Assembly: GCA_963585895.1 (NCBI GenBank)
Contig: OY757934.1
Span: forward strand, 36,477,356-36,541,355
Reading direction: 5' to 3'
DNA length: 64,000 nucleotides
Source of the DNA: Sepioteuthis lessoniana
Lineage: Eukaryota > Mollusca > Cephalopoda > Myopsida > Loliginidae
Shown: positions 1 to 11,074 of the stretch, piece by piece
How the letters are laid out: the number at the start of each line of letters is the position of its first letter
Position numbering within the stretch: the first letter of the stretch is position 1
Position numbers and translations under genes: made by a program
Notes under the pieces: generated by a model
Told to the model about the DNA's origin: nothing
Database searches by the model: none
The model's input: only the letters and a program-made list of their open reading frames with translations

Positions 1-207
1 CAGTAGATGAGATGCTGCAACCAAGGTACATGAACTTGTCCTCTAATTTCAAAGAACTGCCATTAAAAATGGAGATATCTCCTTTTTTATTAAAACACAA
101 GTACTCCATTTAGTCTGCATTCACAGAAAGCTCTTCCTTCTGATACCTGCTCCAGACTATATATATATATATACATATATATTCACAGTAATTTTGTCAT
201 CCTGTTG

Positions 208-575
208 GCAGGGCTTAAAATATACTGGTTGGATATCTGCAAAGAGATAAGACACCTCTCCTACAAAAAAATGGGTGTCCCGGTTATGACACTAAATTGC
301 ATCAGATGGTGAGGCTCCAGTTCTGGAGATATGGGGAGTATAGAGTACTCCTTCATTTCCATTATTCCCTGGTCCACTCTGACCCAGAGTGGGGGTACCT
401 GTTAGGGTCCTATCTATGGGTTGAATTGATCTGTTTTAAAAAGTATTTGTATTCAATAGGAATGTGTGCAAAAACGCCTCTCAAGAAACAACTAAACAAA
501 AAATGCATGTGATTGCCTAACCTCTTGGCATAAAACAATCCAGATAGGTTGATATGCTATCAATCAATCAACAGT
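208..575 (+). mobile_element. SINE-C copy (variant with AATC tail)
   Basis: This degenerate non-autonomous element matches other copies here (29985, 45253, 62315 reversed) in its conserved core: a head ending in 'gataagacacc', then 'gatggtgaggctccag', then 'ccctggtccactctgaccc' and 'agggtcctatctatgg'. The 3' end is 'ggttgatatgctatcaat', followed by short AATC repeats. It has no coding capacity. SINEs of this kind are normally transcribed by RNA polymerase III and moved by a LINE's enzymes. Its own head is too decayed to show clear A and B boxes. Confidence 0.7.
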
Positions 576-704
576 TATTTTTATATCAAAATATATATGA
601 CCTCTCAGAAGTACCAATCAACTGCTGTCAAGATGACAAGACTTGTATCACAAACATAACAAGGCAAATTGACAAATATCAGAAATTGCATCTTCTTTCA
701 TTTT

Positions 705-839
705 TCTTAACTGAACCCCCTTATCCCCTCAGCAGTGGATTAAATAGAACCACTACTGTTCTTCAATAAGGATAGCTTTGGCATTAGATGATCCATGAAA
801 GTTAGTTTGTTATTAAAGAAAGAAAGAAAGAAAGAAAGA
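705..839 (+). mobile_element. SINE-A 3' part with GAAA microsatellite tail
   Basis: The stretch 'cccccttatcccctcagc', then 'accactactgttcttc', then 'ggcattagatgatcc' is the 3' half of SINE-A, seen more completely at 7561 and 11135 in reverse. The tRNA-like head is missing or unrecognisable. The copy ends in a short (GAAA)n run at 819-839. Confidence 0.6.
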
Positions 840-1196
840 TTTTTTCAAAGCAATGTCTATATTATAATCTTTGATGTCAATTAGAAATTTAACTGAAGCA
901 CTACAAAGGGTAATTATTTCAACAAAATATAAATCTACTTAACAGCAAAGGGATATTGAAATTTCATTTTCTATATCCTTATGTGAAGTTAATTTTATTT
1001 TGTAAAAATATTTTTGTCATGAAATATCTTTTTAATTTAAACATTCTAAATTTTCTGGACGGTTAAACCAAACTAAACAAAAATGATATGCAGTTATTGT
1101 ATATCTCCAGTTTAAAGAACTAATTTGATACTAATTAGTTATTTTTAAATAAATTGTTATTGGAAGACAAACAATTCATTAATTTCTTTCATTTGA

Positions 1197-1202
<6 letters not shown>

Positions 1203-1265
<63 letters not shown>
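1203..1265. repeat. (TA)n microsatellite
   Basis: About 60 bp of uninterrupted TA dinucleotides lie directly against the 3' end of the antisense SINE-A that follows. Confidence 0.95.
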
Positions 1266-1268
<3 letters not shown>

Positions 1269-1495
1269 TTTGATTTGGTTTCTTTGTTTAATGGCAAATC
1301 AACCTTTAATGCCAAAGCCATTCTTGTAGAAGAACAGTAGTGGTACTATTTATCTCATAGCTGGGGAGATAAGGAGGTTCATACCTTTCCCAAGACTATC
1401 ATTCTGAAAATGAATGCAAAAGCAAGACAAGTTTGAACCTTCTTCCTTTAAGGCTACACTCCAGCAGTTCAGCCATTTTGCCACAGACTCCTTTA
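1266..1495 (-). mobile_element. SINE-A, antisense, decayed
   Basis: Read on the minus strand, the 3' end is recognisable as 'ttaaacaaagaaaccaaat', preceded by 'ctactgttcttctacaag' and 'gggaaaggtatgaacc'. The tRNA-like head (towards 1495) is diverged. It lies between a TA microsatellite and a TA/TG-rich tract, so target duplications cannot be told from the simple repeat. Confidence 0.6.
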
Positions 1496-1571
1496 TATAT
1501 ATATATGCATGTGTGTATGTGTATGCATATCGCTCTATATGTGTGTGCATGTGTGTATATATATTTATATA

Positions 1572-1770
1572 CAGTGACACACATAAGTCTTGGATACATG
1601 TTATTTTCTGTTATAACTCTAGTTTATGTTTGCCATTTTGCCTGATATTTAGTCAGTAATATCTTGTAAAGTTGTCTTAGTTGTATGTGGAAGGAAAATT
1701 AAAAACTCAGGGTTGAATCCATTTTTTTTTATCAAAGTTTAAAATTACCCAATGCAAAAGTATTAGAGAC
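1572..1770 (+). repeat. Left inverted repeat of the Tc1 element
   Basis: It pairs with 2966-3161. The outer direct-repeat motif is at 1572-1600 and an inner related motif ('aatgcaaaagtatta') lies near 1752. Transposase is expected to bind such paired motifs. Confidence 0.85.
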
Positions 1771-1848
1771 ATCAATTTAATATTTTGTTGCATAGCCTCT
1801 GTTTTGTTTCACTGCTTCCAGTCCCTTTTTATAGTTGGCCACAAGTTT

Positions 1849-2787
1849 TCAACACTGATCCAGCATTACTTTACCCCATTCTTCCTTCCATAATTCCTCT
1901 AATTGCTTGATATTTTGTGGATTCCGCTTGTGAACTTTAACCTTCAAAGTATTCCACAAATTCTCAATTGGATTCAAGTCAGGAGACTGTCTTGGCCAAT
2001 TGAGAGTACTAATACCATTATTTTCAAGCCATTCCTTTGTAAGTTTTGCTGTATGTTTGGGATCATTGTCGTGTTGAAGCATGAAATTCCGACCATGTCC
2101 TAAAGGAGTTGCAGATTTCTGAAGGTTCTTCTCTAGAATCTCCCTGTATATGCTACCATTCATTCTACCATAGATAACTGGTAACTCACCAGTGCCCTTG
2201 GATGAAAAGCATCCCCATATCATAATGGAAGCCCCCCCAAACTTAACTGTGGGATTGGTATTGTGCTTCTTGAAGGCAGTGCCATTTTTTCGCCAAACAC
2301 TTATCGCTGTGTTCCTTCCGTCCGTTTCATCTGACCAGATTACCTTTTCCCAAAACTGCATACCTTTCTTTTCATAAGTTTTGACAAACTTTAATCGGTC
2401 TTTGACATGTTTAGTTTTCAGTAAAAGCACTTTTCTTGGTGATCTTGAATGAAAGCCTGTATGATATAGAGCTCTGCTAATGGTATCCTTACTTAAATTA
2501 ATTCCAGCACCCTCAAGATCTGTTTTAATTTCAGAACGAGTAATGAAGGGGTTTAGTTGCACATTTCTGCTGATCCACCTTGAAGTGCGCTCATTTATTT
2601 TTTTCGGTCTTCCATTTCTTGGAAGGTTTGTTGTACTGTCGCCATACTTTTTATACTTTCTGATGATATTTCCTACTGTACTAGATTCATTTCTTTGCTA
2701 ATTTTTTGGTGACCTTGTCCTCCTTTGTGACATTCAATGTTTCTATCTTGCATATATCTGGATAATTCATTAGTTTTTTGCCATTTT
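1849..2787 (-). pseudogene. Tc1 family DD34E transposase, frameshifted near its N-terminus
   Basis: The open part (1849-2562, 237 codons) carries the whole catalytic core. The first D is in IWSDET (residue 78), the second in QHDNDPKH (residue 165), and the E in PDLNPIEN (residue 200). The 34-residue spacing between the last two is diagnostic of Tc1. Upstream on the same strand, in other frames, are the helix-turn-helix pieces GQGHQKISKEMNL and STVGNIIRKYKKYG, then NLPRNGRPKK. The N-terminal DNA-binding domain is therefore present but broken by at least two frame changes (one near the start codon, one near 2690). The normal product would bind the terminal repeats and cut and paste the element at TA sites. 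Confidence 0.9.
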
Positions 2788-2965
2788 TAACCCTTGAATT
2801 GCAAAATGCATATCAAAGAGTCAGATGATTAGTGTCACTATCTTGTAAAAAATTGTGTGCTTCTCTGATTGGTCGGAGATAACATTCCAATACTGTCGAA
2901 AATTTGAATATTCAAAGTCTTTTAAAATACAAATTTTTGATTAGAAATTTGAAAAAAGTGTCATG

Positions 2966-3161
2966 TATCCAATACTTTTGCATACTGTAATTTTGAACTT
3001 TGATTTTAAAAAGGATTCAACCATGAGTTTTTAATTTTCCTTCCACAAACAACTAAAACAACTTTATGAGATATTACTTACCAAATATCAGGCAAAATGG
3101 CAAACATAAACTAGAGTTATAACAGAAAATAACATGTATCCAATACTTATGTGTGTCACTG
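2966..3161 (-). repeat. Right inverted repeat of the Tc1 element
   Basis: It pairs with 1572-1770. The inner motif copy is at about 2962-2987 and the outer copy at 3133-3161. Both contain 'catgtatccaatactt'. Confidence 0.85.
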
Positions 3162-3435
3162 TATATGTATGTGTGTGTGTTTGTGTGTGTGTATGTGTAT
3201 GAATGCATATGTACATGCATATATTCATACGATCCTTAGATATAGATAATTTTGAGAAATGGTTCATTTAATGGGCAAAGTAAAAAGTACTAAATATCAA
3301 GAGATAGAACTACTGTATAAATAAAATCTGTAATTTAAAGAAGCAAACCAAAAATTGAACAATTATTATTAAAAGTTAAAAAAAGTTTCATATAAGTGAT
3401 ATCAATCCTGTGATGATTGAGCAAGTACTGATAAA

Positions 3436-3470
<35 letters not shown>

Positions 3471-3539
3471 CTGAATATTTTCATTGTGGCAAAACACAGC
3501 CATTTCTTATAAAGCTAGAAAAACCAAGTCAAATTTCTG

Positions 3540-4640
3540 TTTTAATTTTTTGTGCGAGTGAGGCCCATACAAAAATTCAAAAATAGACAAACAGAAGCCC
3601 AAACAGTCATAAAGTCTCTGAAAAAGAAAGGTATAACACCCATTTAAATCCATAAGGATATGATACAGATACTTGCTGAGAACACTCCATCCTATGCAAC
3701 TGTGAAGAAGTAGGTTATAGAATTCAAGCAGGGCAGGGACAGCTCAGAAGATGACCCTCAGCCAGGAAGTCCAAAAACCTCAACTACCGAAAAACAAAGT
3801 AATGCCATTCATCATATGATCTTGGATGACAGATATCTTATGTCCTGCAGATAGTGAAGTCCATAAGCATTTGTTCTGGTTTAATCCACACTGTTTTATC
3901 TGAGCTCTTGGGGATAAGCAAACTGTTTGCTCGATGGGTCCCTAGAATGCCAACACCAGAAAATGCTAAAAAAGGTCGAAATTTCCAAGACACACCTGAA
4001 TCTCTTCAAGGTTAATCCTAAGAACTTCCACCTGTAGCTCAAGATGAAACCTGGGTTTCCTACTTTGAACCTGAATTAAAGATTTAAAGTAAACAGTAAA
4101 AACAATCTCCTTTACTCCTAAAGAAGTTCAAGCCGGCAGTGTGTGTCGGTAAGGTGATGATTTTTGCTTTTTGGATTTTGAAAATGTAATCATGATAGAC
4201 TACTGGGAAAAGGGAAAAACTATTGATGGATAGTACTCTGCATCAGAATTAAGACAAGCAATCAAGTCAAAATACAGAGGGAAGAAGAGGGCTTTAGGAT
4301 AATGTGCCCATTTACTCTGCACAGGTTGCAGTGGCTTTGAATTGCTACCCTATACCCCTTAATCATCAAACTTAGCTCCATTTGACTTCTTCCTGTTTCT
4401 TTAACTTAAAGCCATCTTGGAAACAATGATGAGGTCATATGTGCTGTGGAAGAGTTTTGGGAGGAACAGGATGTCATATTCTTCTATGATGGAGTTGCAA
4501 TGCTTAAATAACTCTTATGTATGTAGCCTATTTTTCTGTCTTAAATCGTACTGCTTATTATGTGTAACTCAGAATGATATTAAAGACTATGTTGATTTTG
4601 TGAATTTTCTAATATCCTTAAAGAAAAGCACAAAAAATTA
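3540..4640 (+). pseudogene. mariner (DD34D-type) transposase remains
   Basis: Translated pieces in order match a mariner transposase: ENTPSYATVKK and EFKQGRDSSEDDPQPGSPKT (N-terminal HTH region), LFARWVPRMPTPE, QDETWVSYFEPE (first catalytic D), VIMIDYWEKGKTI, FELLPYTP and NLAPFDFFLF (last D of the family's SPDLAPSDF). The second-D region (normally QDNAPAH) is lost. Stops and frame changes are spread throughout, so this is an old inactive copy. Terminal repeats were not located. A (TA)n tract at 3438-3470 lies upstream. Confidence 0.8.
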
Positions 4641-4662
4641 CTTTTTCTTTTTGTCTTTATCA

Positions 4663-4944
4663 TATTTACCAACCCCTCTACTTGGGTAGGATATGACACG
4701 AGGTCAATTTTTAAGCGGAGTTTAACAGGTTTGAATTTGGAGATTTCCTTCTCCTAGACTTGTTGCCTCACCAAAGCTGAAGAACCCAGTCTGTCCTACT
4801 ATTTGCCCATAGCCGGAGGGAGAGTAATTGGATTCATACCTTTCCCAAGGGTATTAGTGCTATGTGAAATGCAATCAGTCTTGTACAGGATTTGAACTAG
4901 TGTCGTCGTGTCCATTTCCGATGACGATAACCATTACACCACCA
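4663..4944 (-). mobile_element. SINE-B, antisense, with 14-bp target duplication
   Basis: On the minus strand it starts with a tRNA-like head (box A 'ggtgtaatggtta', box B region 'agttcaaatcctg' in family form). It then has 'cccttgggaaaggtatgaa' and 'gccttggtgaggcaac' type blocks and ends 'aaaattgaccttgtgtc...gggtaaata'. The 14-bp direct repeat ttttgtctttatca flanks it at 4649-4662 and 4945-4958, which fixes both ends and shows LINE-mediated insertion. Confidence 0.88.
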
Positions 4945-4958
4945 TTTTGTCTTTATCA

Positions 4959-6379
4959 GTTTAAAATTATAACATTCTAAGTTCTTATTAACATTTAAAT
5001 TCCTTAATTTACTTCAAACATGCATAATTCAAAGTATATTTGAAATAGATCAGTTGAAGAAAATAATATTGTCTTTGTGAAGAAGTGATTTTCTCATATA
5101 GGTGAAGATATTTTGAAAGTGTGTTGAATTGTGTTTTTAACAATATCAAATCAAACTTGGGCTTCGAGTAAAAGATGTGTACAAAAGAAAAACAGTTTCA
5201 AAAATTTACTTGAAAAACTGAGATATTTACATTTATGATACATAGTTTTGTGGGAAAACATTAAATGTTTATTACTGCAACTGGCAATCAACTCTTTCCT
5301 GAAAATAAGATGCTTCATAAACCCATTTTCATTTTCACAACTCACAAGTATTTCTGTAGAGATATCTCAATATGTACTTTTTTTTCCTGGTCACTTTGAC
5401 TTTACAATAACTGCAGTATGTAAGGAATTATTTTCCACCTCTTCAAAATTTCCTTTCAAAATTTTCCAAACAACCTTATATGAAATTTGCTCTCTTTGTA
5501 GATTTTTGTGGGCTGGGTAAATAACTAATGTGAACATGATCCAATTGTTTTTCATATACTAATGGTTTCCCAGGATTTTTACCTTTACACAAACATCCTG
5601 TTGTTTCAAATTTCTTGCACTAATTATAGATGGATTGTCTAGTCAGCAGTGATTTCCAAAAATGTGTTCCAAAATGCTGTTGCACAAAAGTAAAAGAATT
5701 CATTATGCTTAATTCAAGCACAAAATTTCTTCTGTTATTCAAAACAAAAATTTTTTTATAACAAAATCATTTTTCCATACAATTTGGAAAGTCTTTAGTT
5801 TTTTTTAAAATTAGGATTGCTATTTTCTTTTATATCTTTATGAGAAAGATTTGATACAAAGATATGAACCAAAGAACAATCTGGGGAAATAATTTAATAA
5901 AACACTTTACCATTTGATAAAAAAAGTTAATACTATTGAAATTCTTTGTTAAAAACAATGAACAATTCATAAGGGTTTAATATCAATAATGGTTTTATAG
6001 TTGCCAGAACTTCTCTGAGAAACAATGGATTATTCAAGAGACACTTGTTTGACTCAGTCAATATTAGCAAAGATTGTTTGTTGACTAATCCTCCAGTCTT
6101 TGCATACAAATGAAATTTCAAATGCCAATGTTGGTTAAGACTGTAGACAATGATCAGTCTTCAGCTTTGGCCTTTTTCTGGGAGATCCACAATAACAAAT
6201 AATAATGACTAATTCTTGTGAACAGGATTTTCCTTGATCGGTAAAGAACAGTGATAATTGGTATTTATTCAGATTAATGTTTTTATCTTTATTGTTTAAA
6301 TAGCTGACATAAAATTGGTGATCAGTTTTCATCTTATATATGTATATTACTTCAATTATCATTATGTCTTTCAGTAGCA
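4959..6379. other. Anonymous AT-rich DNA
   Basis: I see no recognisable transposon domain, tRNA-like head, tandem array or convincing exon here. The short open frames in it have no family motif and no supporting splice context. Confidence 0.6.
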
Positions 6380-6690
6380 AGAAAAAATAGCACATCATAG
6401 CAAGATTTTTATTAGAGCAATACATAAAATAATATAACAAAGCAAAATGGTCCAGCTTAGAAAATAAACTAATTTCCAGTCCAGTATGCAACTGAATGAT
6501 AATTTTGTAGGGTCTGCATTCACACTGAATGTCATTTTTTTTATCATCTAAATTCTTGAAATAACTGAGATAATGAAAGGCAAATGATAATCTTTCACTT
6601 CTTCCAAAATAAAAGCATCTCTATTGTCATAGATGGCAGTTGCAACAAAAACTTAATGAGTTCACTGGTAGTCTTGTAGCATATCCATGT
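6380..6690. repeat. Local dispersed repeat, unit 1
   Basis: The core 'aatttccagtccagt' followed by 'gcaactgaatgat' and a 'gaatgtcatttttt' block recurs at 9170-9425, with a third weaker relative at 8985-9175. The same order and orientation suggest copies of one unidentified repeat. It has no coding motif I recognise. Confidence 0.6.
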
Positions 6691-6894
6691 CCAAAAATAT
6701 ATGACCAAGAAACAAACACGTGAAATAGACATATGTACATAGAATGTTCATATGTGTTCATACGTATAGGAATCCGAAAACACTCAAAACACTTGACGAC
6801 TTTCTTTTTTAGTTCAGGTACGAAACTTTTGATTTACCTTTTTGAGTTTAAGGTTTTTCAATATGAAGAGAGAGACACACAATTTCTTCAACAA

Positions 6895-7085
6895 ACGTGT
6901 GGCACATTTTGTAGACCCCAACCAAAAATCGACTACCTTCCTCAAGACTCGAATTTCAACTTCTGCTTTTTTTCAAATCCCGCAAAATCCTCAGTGCTTC
7001 TGGGCATGACGTCATTCACGTCCCCCGTCACATTTCCTATCTGGGGTTTTTATTGTGACATCTGCCCCACGCATGCGTGAACACC
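6895..7085. promoter_or_regulatory. CpG-rich block with CRE palindrome
   Basis: In otherwise CpG-poor DNA this stretch holds about ten CpGs, a perfect TGACGTCA palindrome (7007-7014) and the palindrome CACGCATGCGTG (7068-7079, close to an NRF1-type site). A related block sharing 'cttctgggnatgaygtcatt' lies near 40760. It could be an unmethylated regulatory patch or the 5' region of a transposon. No gene start is visible next to it. Confidence 0.3.
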
Positions 7086-7560
7086 TGCACTCAACTAACC
7101 CATGCACTAACTAACCCATGCACTAAGTGAAAGGTTTTCAGCCTAACTAAACCAAAAGTCAAGATATATAAAACGAAAAATGATAATATAAAAAAATCCC
7201 TCCACAATTATATTATAGTCTTGCAATGATTAAACTATTTCTAGGTAAATATTTGTTGTGACTAATGTATATATCTCTAAAATTCTCATCATGCTTATAT
7301 ATATATATATATATATACACACAAACGCAAAAAGGGCAATGAGTAAATTGTCCCCATTTTAAATTATTATTTTGCACATGCACTTTGTTTGTTTCAGGTT
7401 TTGTTTAGTATGCAGCAAACTAGATTCTGTTGGGCACTGTCTGCAAGGAAAGCATGATGCAATTTATTTCTTCAGAAATTTGGAAACAGCATGCTGTTCT
7501 GACTGGCATTTGTGATGGATATTTCACAGTGTTTAGGTGTCAATCTGAAGACAGTGAAGA

Positions 7561-7803
7561 TTGGTTGGTTGGTTACTTTGTTTAATGGCATATCAACTCT
7601 TTTTAGGTTATTTAATGCCAAAGCCATTCTCCAAGAAGAACAGTAGTAGTACTATTTAACCCATAGCTGGGAGGATAAGGGGGTTCATACCTTTCCCAAG
7701 GGTATTTGCCCGAAAGGGAACATAATAGCGCGACTGGAGTACGAACTCGCGTACGACGATTCCGCAGTCCTCGCTTTAACCATTACACCACGAGGACACC
7801 CCC
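7561..7803 (-). mobile_element. SINE-A inserted in the maT element
   Basis: On the minus strand it starts at 7803 with a tRNA-like head (box A 'tggtgtaatggttaaagc', box B 'gagttcgtactcc') and ends with a tail of 'ccaaccaaccaa'. The 13-bp repeat aagacagtgaaga / aagacagcgaaga (7548-7560, 7804-7816) flanks it, with one mismatch. The head still holds intact CpGs, so the copy is fairly young. Confidence 0.9.
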
Positions 7804-8036
7804 AAGACAGCGAAGAGGATTTGAAAAAAGTTGGATGAGTCCAGTAGTGATTACAAAGGTATGTCACCTCAGGAGCCTCACTTTTGTTGATAAGATCGAT
7901 TCTGCAGTCCTCGCTTTAACCATTACACCACGAGGACACCCCCAAGACAGCGAAGAGGATTTGAAAAAAGTTGGATGAGTCCAGTAGTGATTACAAAGGT
8001 ATGTCACCTCAGAAGCCTCACTTTTGTTGATAAGAT
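7757..8036. repeat. 140-bp tandem duplication (2 copies)
   Basis: Copies 7757-7896 and 7897-8036 differ at about two positions. Each contains the first ~47 nt of the SINE-A head plus the adjoining maT sequence, so the duplication happened after the SINE inserted. It could also be an assembly or read artefact. Confidence 0.92.
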
Positions 8037-8984
8037 CCAAGCTATGGTTAAAAATGATTCCAGTAAGTCAATCAACTCCAAAATTAGGGAAATATGAGTA
8101 ACAATTGCTTATTAGACAGGTTGTGCATGAAAATATTTGGTATTTTTCATGCAAGATAAGAAAGGGCCAATTTTTATAAGAGGTCATGAAGGACAAGAGG
8201 AGAGACTGCACTGCAAAGCTTTTCAACAGACTTGAGCATCCACTCCCATAGAAAATACTTTGGTTTTTCTCTGATGAGAAAAACTTCTGCCAGGATCAGA
8301 TGGTGAACTCACAGAACAACTATTGGCTTACTCAGTTGCTTCAAGATGTACTTGTCTACATTATGATTTTTAAGGTCGTCACCAGCAATGGAGGCATTAT
8401 GCTTCCATTCATCTTCCCATATTTCTTCAGACTGAACAAGGAGGCCTACATCAAGTACCTGGCAGAGATGGTGCTTACCTGGATCAAAAGGGTGGCTGCT
8501 AGAAGACCCTATATCTGGCAACTGGACTCTGCACCTTGTCACAAAAGCAGGAGAACCCAGTGTTGGCTGTCAGAAAATTTCTGCAACCACATCACTCCTA
8601 ACATCTGGCCACCTAACTCTCCAGTTTGCAATCAATTCGATTAATAAGTTTGACGTGGAGTTAAATGAGAGACTGACAAAACTTTGTGTAACACCAAAGA
8701 TGAACTGAAAGCAAGCATTTACTAATTGAGACTGTTGAAAAAGTTTGCCGGAGAATCCAAAGTTTTCTGGAGGCTGTGGTTGAAGCCAATGGCAAATTTC
8801 TTTGAATATATCTTATCTATAATATTTCAAGATGTTTTCATGTAATTTTCATAAATATATCTGATAAAGTGAGATGTCAGTGTTATTTTCATTTTTGTTT
8901 AATTTAGACAACAATTCACCCATGGCAAATTGTACATATATATAACTGTAACCCACACAAATGGCTGACTGAAGCAAGACTTTT

Positions 8985-9425
8985 ATCAGCAAAATCCATT
9001 TAAAATGCTCTAAGAGAATAAGGCAATTTTCAATTCAATTTTCAACTAAATGATGATTTTATAGGGTCTTCTTTGGCATTGAACATCATTTTTATCTATC
9101 AATAAAAATCTTATATTGTCTTGATATATGTACATAAATGTAATCATATATGTAATATTATCATTGTAGCAATGCACTTTAAAATTCTCTAATTTAAAGA
9201 ATAAAGCAATTTCCAGTCCAGTCTGCAACTGAATGATAGGGTCTTAATCATGTTGAATATCATTTTTTAATCATGCAAATTATTGATATAATAAAAATGA
9301 CTATGGAATTCAAATTAGAATCCTTCACTCTATTCTCAAGAGAAGCATGAATATCATCATGGACAGTAGAAATCCAATAAGTTCATTGTCAGTTTAACTA
9401 CTAAGCATATTACGGATAAAATTTA
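8985..9425. repeat. Local dispersed repeat, units 2 and 3
   Basis: Two adjacent relatives of the 6380-6690 repeat. 9170-9425 shares 'aatttccagtccagtctgc' and 'aactgaatgatag', while 8985-9175 is a weaker match ('tttcaactaaatgatgat', 'gggtcttctttggcattg'). They are in the same orientation, and the family is unknown. Confidence 0.5.
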
Positions 9426-11074
9426 GCAAATTTACCATCCTCTCTTAATTCATACATATACTGATATATGATTTTTATATTAAATAATCAATATTGGGAA
9501 TCTGTTTTGTTAGTGTGATAACTAAAATGATCATTTACTAAAAAATAAAAATCTTATAAAATTTCATTTAAAACTCTTAAAACATATTCTTTTGATATGC
9601 ACAAAGTGGGAACTAGACATGTCATTGATTGTAGTTATTTGTTAGTTATGTTGTGTTACACCGCCATGTGCCCAACGGGCTTGCAGGATGCCGTTCATTC
9701 CCGCTAAGCCCACCAGTTAAAGCAGGGCACACACATGGGCTGTGTTTTGCCATTGCTATTTAATATTACAGATATCACCAACTCCCTAGCTGAACAACAT
9801 TTTAAAGCCACTAGGTGGGTTATAGGTGAATTATTAAAATTCAACACAGCTAACTGGTTAGCTTTCCCCTCCTCAAATACAAGGCCTTCGACAAATACAA
9901 TACTTCCTCAAATAAAAAAAGGATTCTGAACTACCATGTTTGGGTCAACAAGATTAATAACAATATTCTTTTATTGATGAAAGAAAGATACAAAGAAAAA
10001 ATAATTCTGGTAAAAGCCAGGAGCGAGAAAGTCTTTCTTCTAAATGGCGGAAGGTGAAAATACAGTTCGTCAGCAGTAGATATGGTCCGCTTTCCTTCAA
10101 ACTTTGGGATTTAATGGCAGAGCCCGTACTCCAAATCTCAAGTTTATCATTCGGGGAATATTCCCTCTTCTTTTCTCCTCTATCTTATCAGAGCTATTCT
10201 TTCCTCCAATAATTAGTTTTTTTATTCATGTCAGCATGAATACAGCAAGATAAATTTGAATATACTTCAATTGTATGTTCCCTTACTTGGGATTTTGTAG
10301 AGTCTTTTCTTTTCTCTTTTTTTTTTGTTATTTGGCTTCCATAATAAAAAAAGTTGATAAAAAGATGCACATCTTATTTCCGATAAGACTAAGATTAATA
10401 ACTATCTTTTTCCTCATGGACAAGTCTACGGCTTTGGGTATTCATTTAACGAGGCTCAACATACCTTGGAGTGCGAATTCATTCAAAGGAGAAGCTTTTT
10501 ATTTTCTCTCTGTGTTCTCTGCGCTGTATGACTTTGGAATTTGGGTTTCTTCCCTATCCCAAATTATGTGTCTTCACTTTCCAATGAACAAAGGGCAATT
10601 AGTTAGTTTCCATAGTTTGAAAAATGACCACATGTTGCTGTCTGCCTCTTTCCACTGACATATACATAGCTAATAAAGAGTGGGGTTCTCTCATAACCAT
10701 GTCACCTAATGCTCATATAGGAGGGTTGAAGAGAGATGGCCTTTCTACTCCCACTATTCTTGGTTACGACTATAGTCGGCTAATGGCCAGCATGTCGCAC
10801 CTCTTTTCCCCATAACCTGGCGAATGTATGAGGGTGTCGTATTTCCTCATCACAGTTGATACACATCCGACTTTGTATCAGGATCTGGGAACAAGTTCTA
10901 TCGAAGACTGACAGTTGCTCATGAGCATATCTCCAATCTCTACATGACTGATATTCTTGTCCAAAAGAAGAGGAAAGACCAAACTAGTTGGGTAGCAGTG
11001 TCAATTGCAGAAGTTGCCAAAATGTGATTGAAGAAAGTAGCTCCTGGTTTTGATTTCATAATTGTTTTTCACTA
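9426..11074. other. Unidentified, less AT-rich DNA
   Basis: From about 9650, and again from 10050 to 11000, base composition is visibly more even than in the flanks and includes CpGs. That is typical of a less decayed repeat. I could not identify a family in either strand's translations. A 127-codon open frame at 10275-10658 has no motif I recognise and is not called a gene. Confidence 0.35.

Larger units (their letters stand above)
1572..3161 (-). mobile_element. Tc1-like DNA transposon, near full length
   Basis: The 1590-bp element begins CAGTGACACACATAAG and ends CTTATGTGTGTCACTG, and has a TA dinucleotide on each side (1570-1571 and 3162-3163), the standard Tc1/mariner target. Long imperfect inverted repeats of about 200 bp (1572-1770 and 2966-3161) each hold an outer and an inner copy of a motif containing 'catgtatccaatactt'. 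This is the IR/DR layout known from Sleeping Beauty-type Tc1 elements. The transposase lies on the minus strand between them. It inserted into TG/TA simple sequence. Confidence 0.92.
7500..8820 (+). pseudogene. maT-family transposase remains
   Basis: Recognisable parts are GVNLKTVK near 7540 (HTH end); FFSDEKNF-like residues near 8265 (first catalytic D); and an open stretch 8300-8644 with PFIFPYFFRLNKEAYIKYL, RRPYIWQLDSAPCHKSRRTQ and NIWPPNSPVCNQFD. The distance from the D of QLDSAPCH to the D of NQFD is 37 residues, giving the DD37D signature of maT elements. Near the end is VCRRIQSFLEAVVEANGKF. Several stops and frame changes occur outside the open stretch, and in the family's NSPDCNPLD motif the D, P and L are replaced. 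Confidence 0.8.
7330..8930 (+). mobile_element. maT-like (DD37D) DNA transposon, inactivated
   Basis: The left end near 7334 ('gggcaatgagtaaattg') and the right end near 8925 (reverse complement 'ttgccatgggtgaattg') form imperfect inverted repeats. The transposase remains lie between them. The element is split by a SINE-A at 7561-7803 and then altered by a 140-bp tandem duplication. The boundaries are approximate. Confidence 0.7.

Noticed and set aside
1350-1659. Overlapping open frames on both strands
   Set aside because: They read through SINE-A and TG/TA simple sequence. The proteins are Y/I/C/H/T-rich low complexity.
10275-10658. 127-codon open frame as a host gene
   Set aside because: No motif, no splice or homology support. 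The surrounding composition suggests an unidentified repeat.
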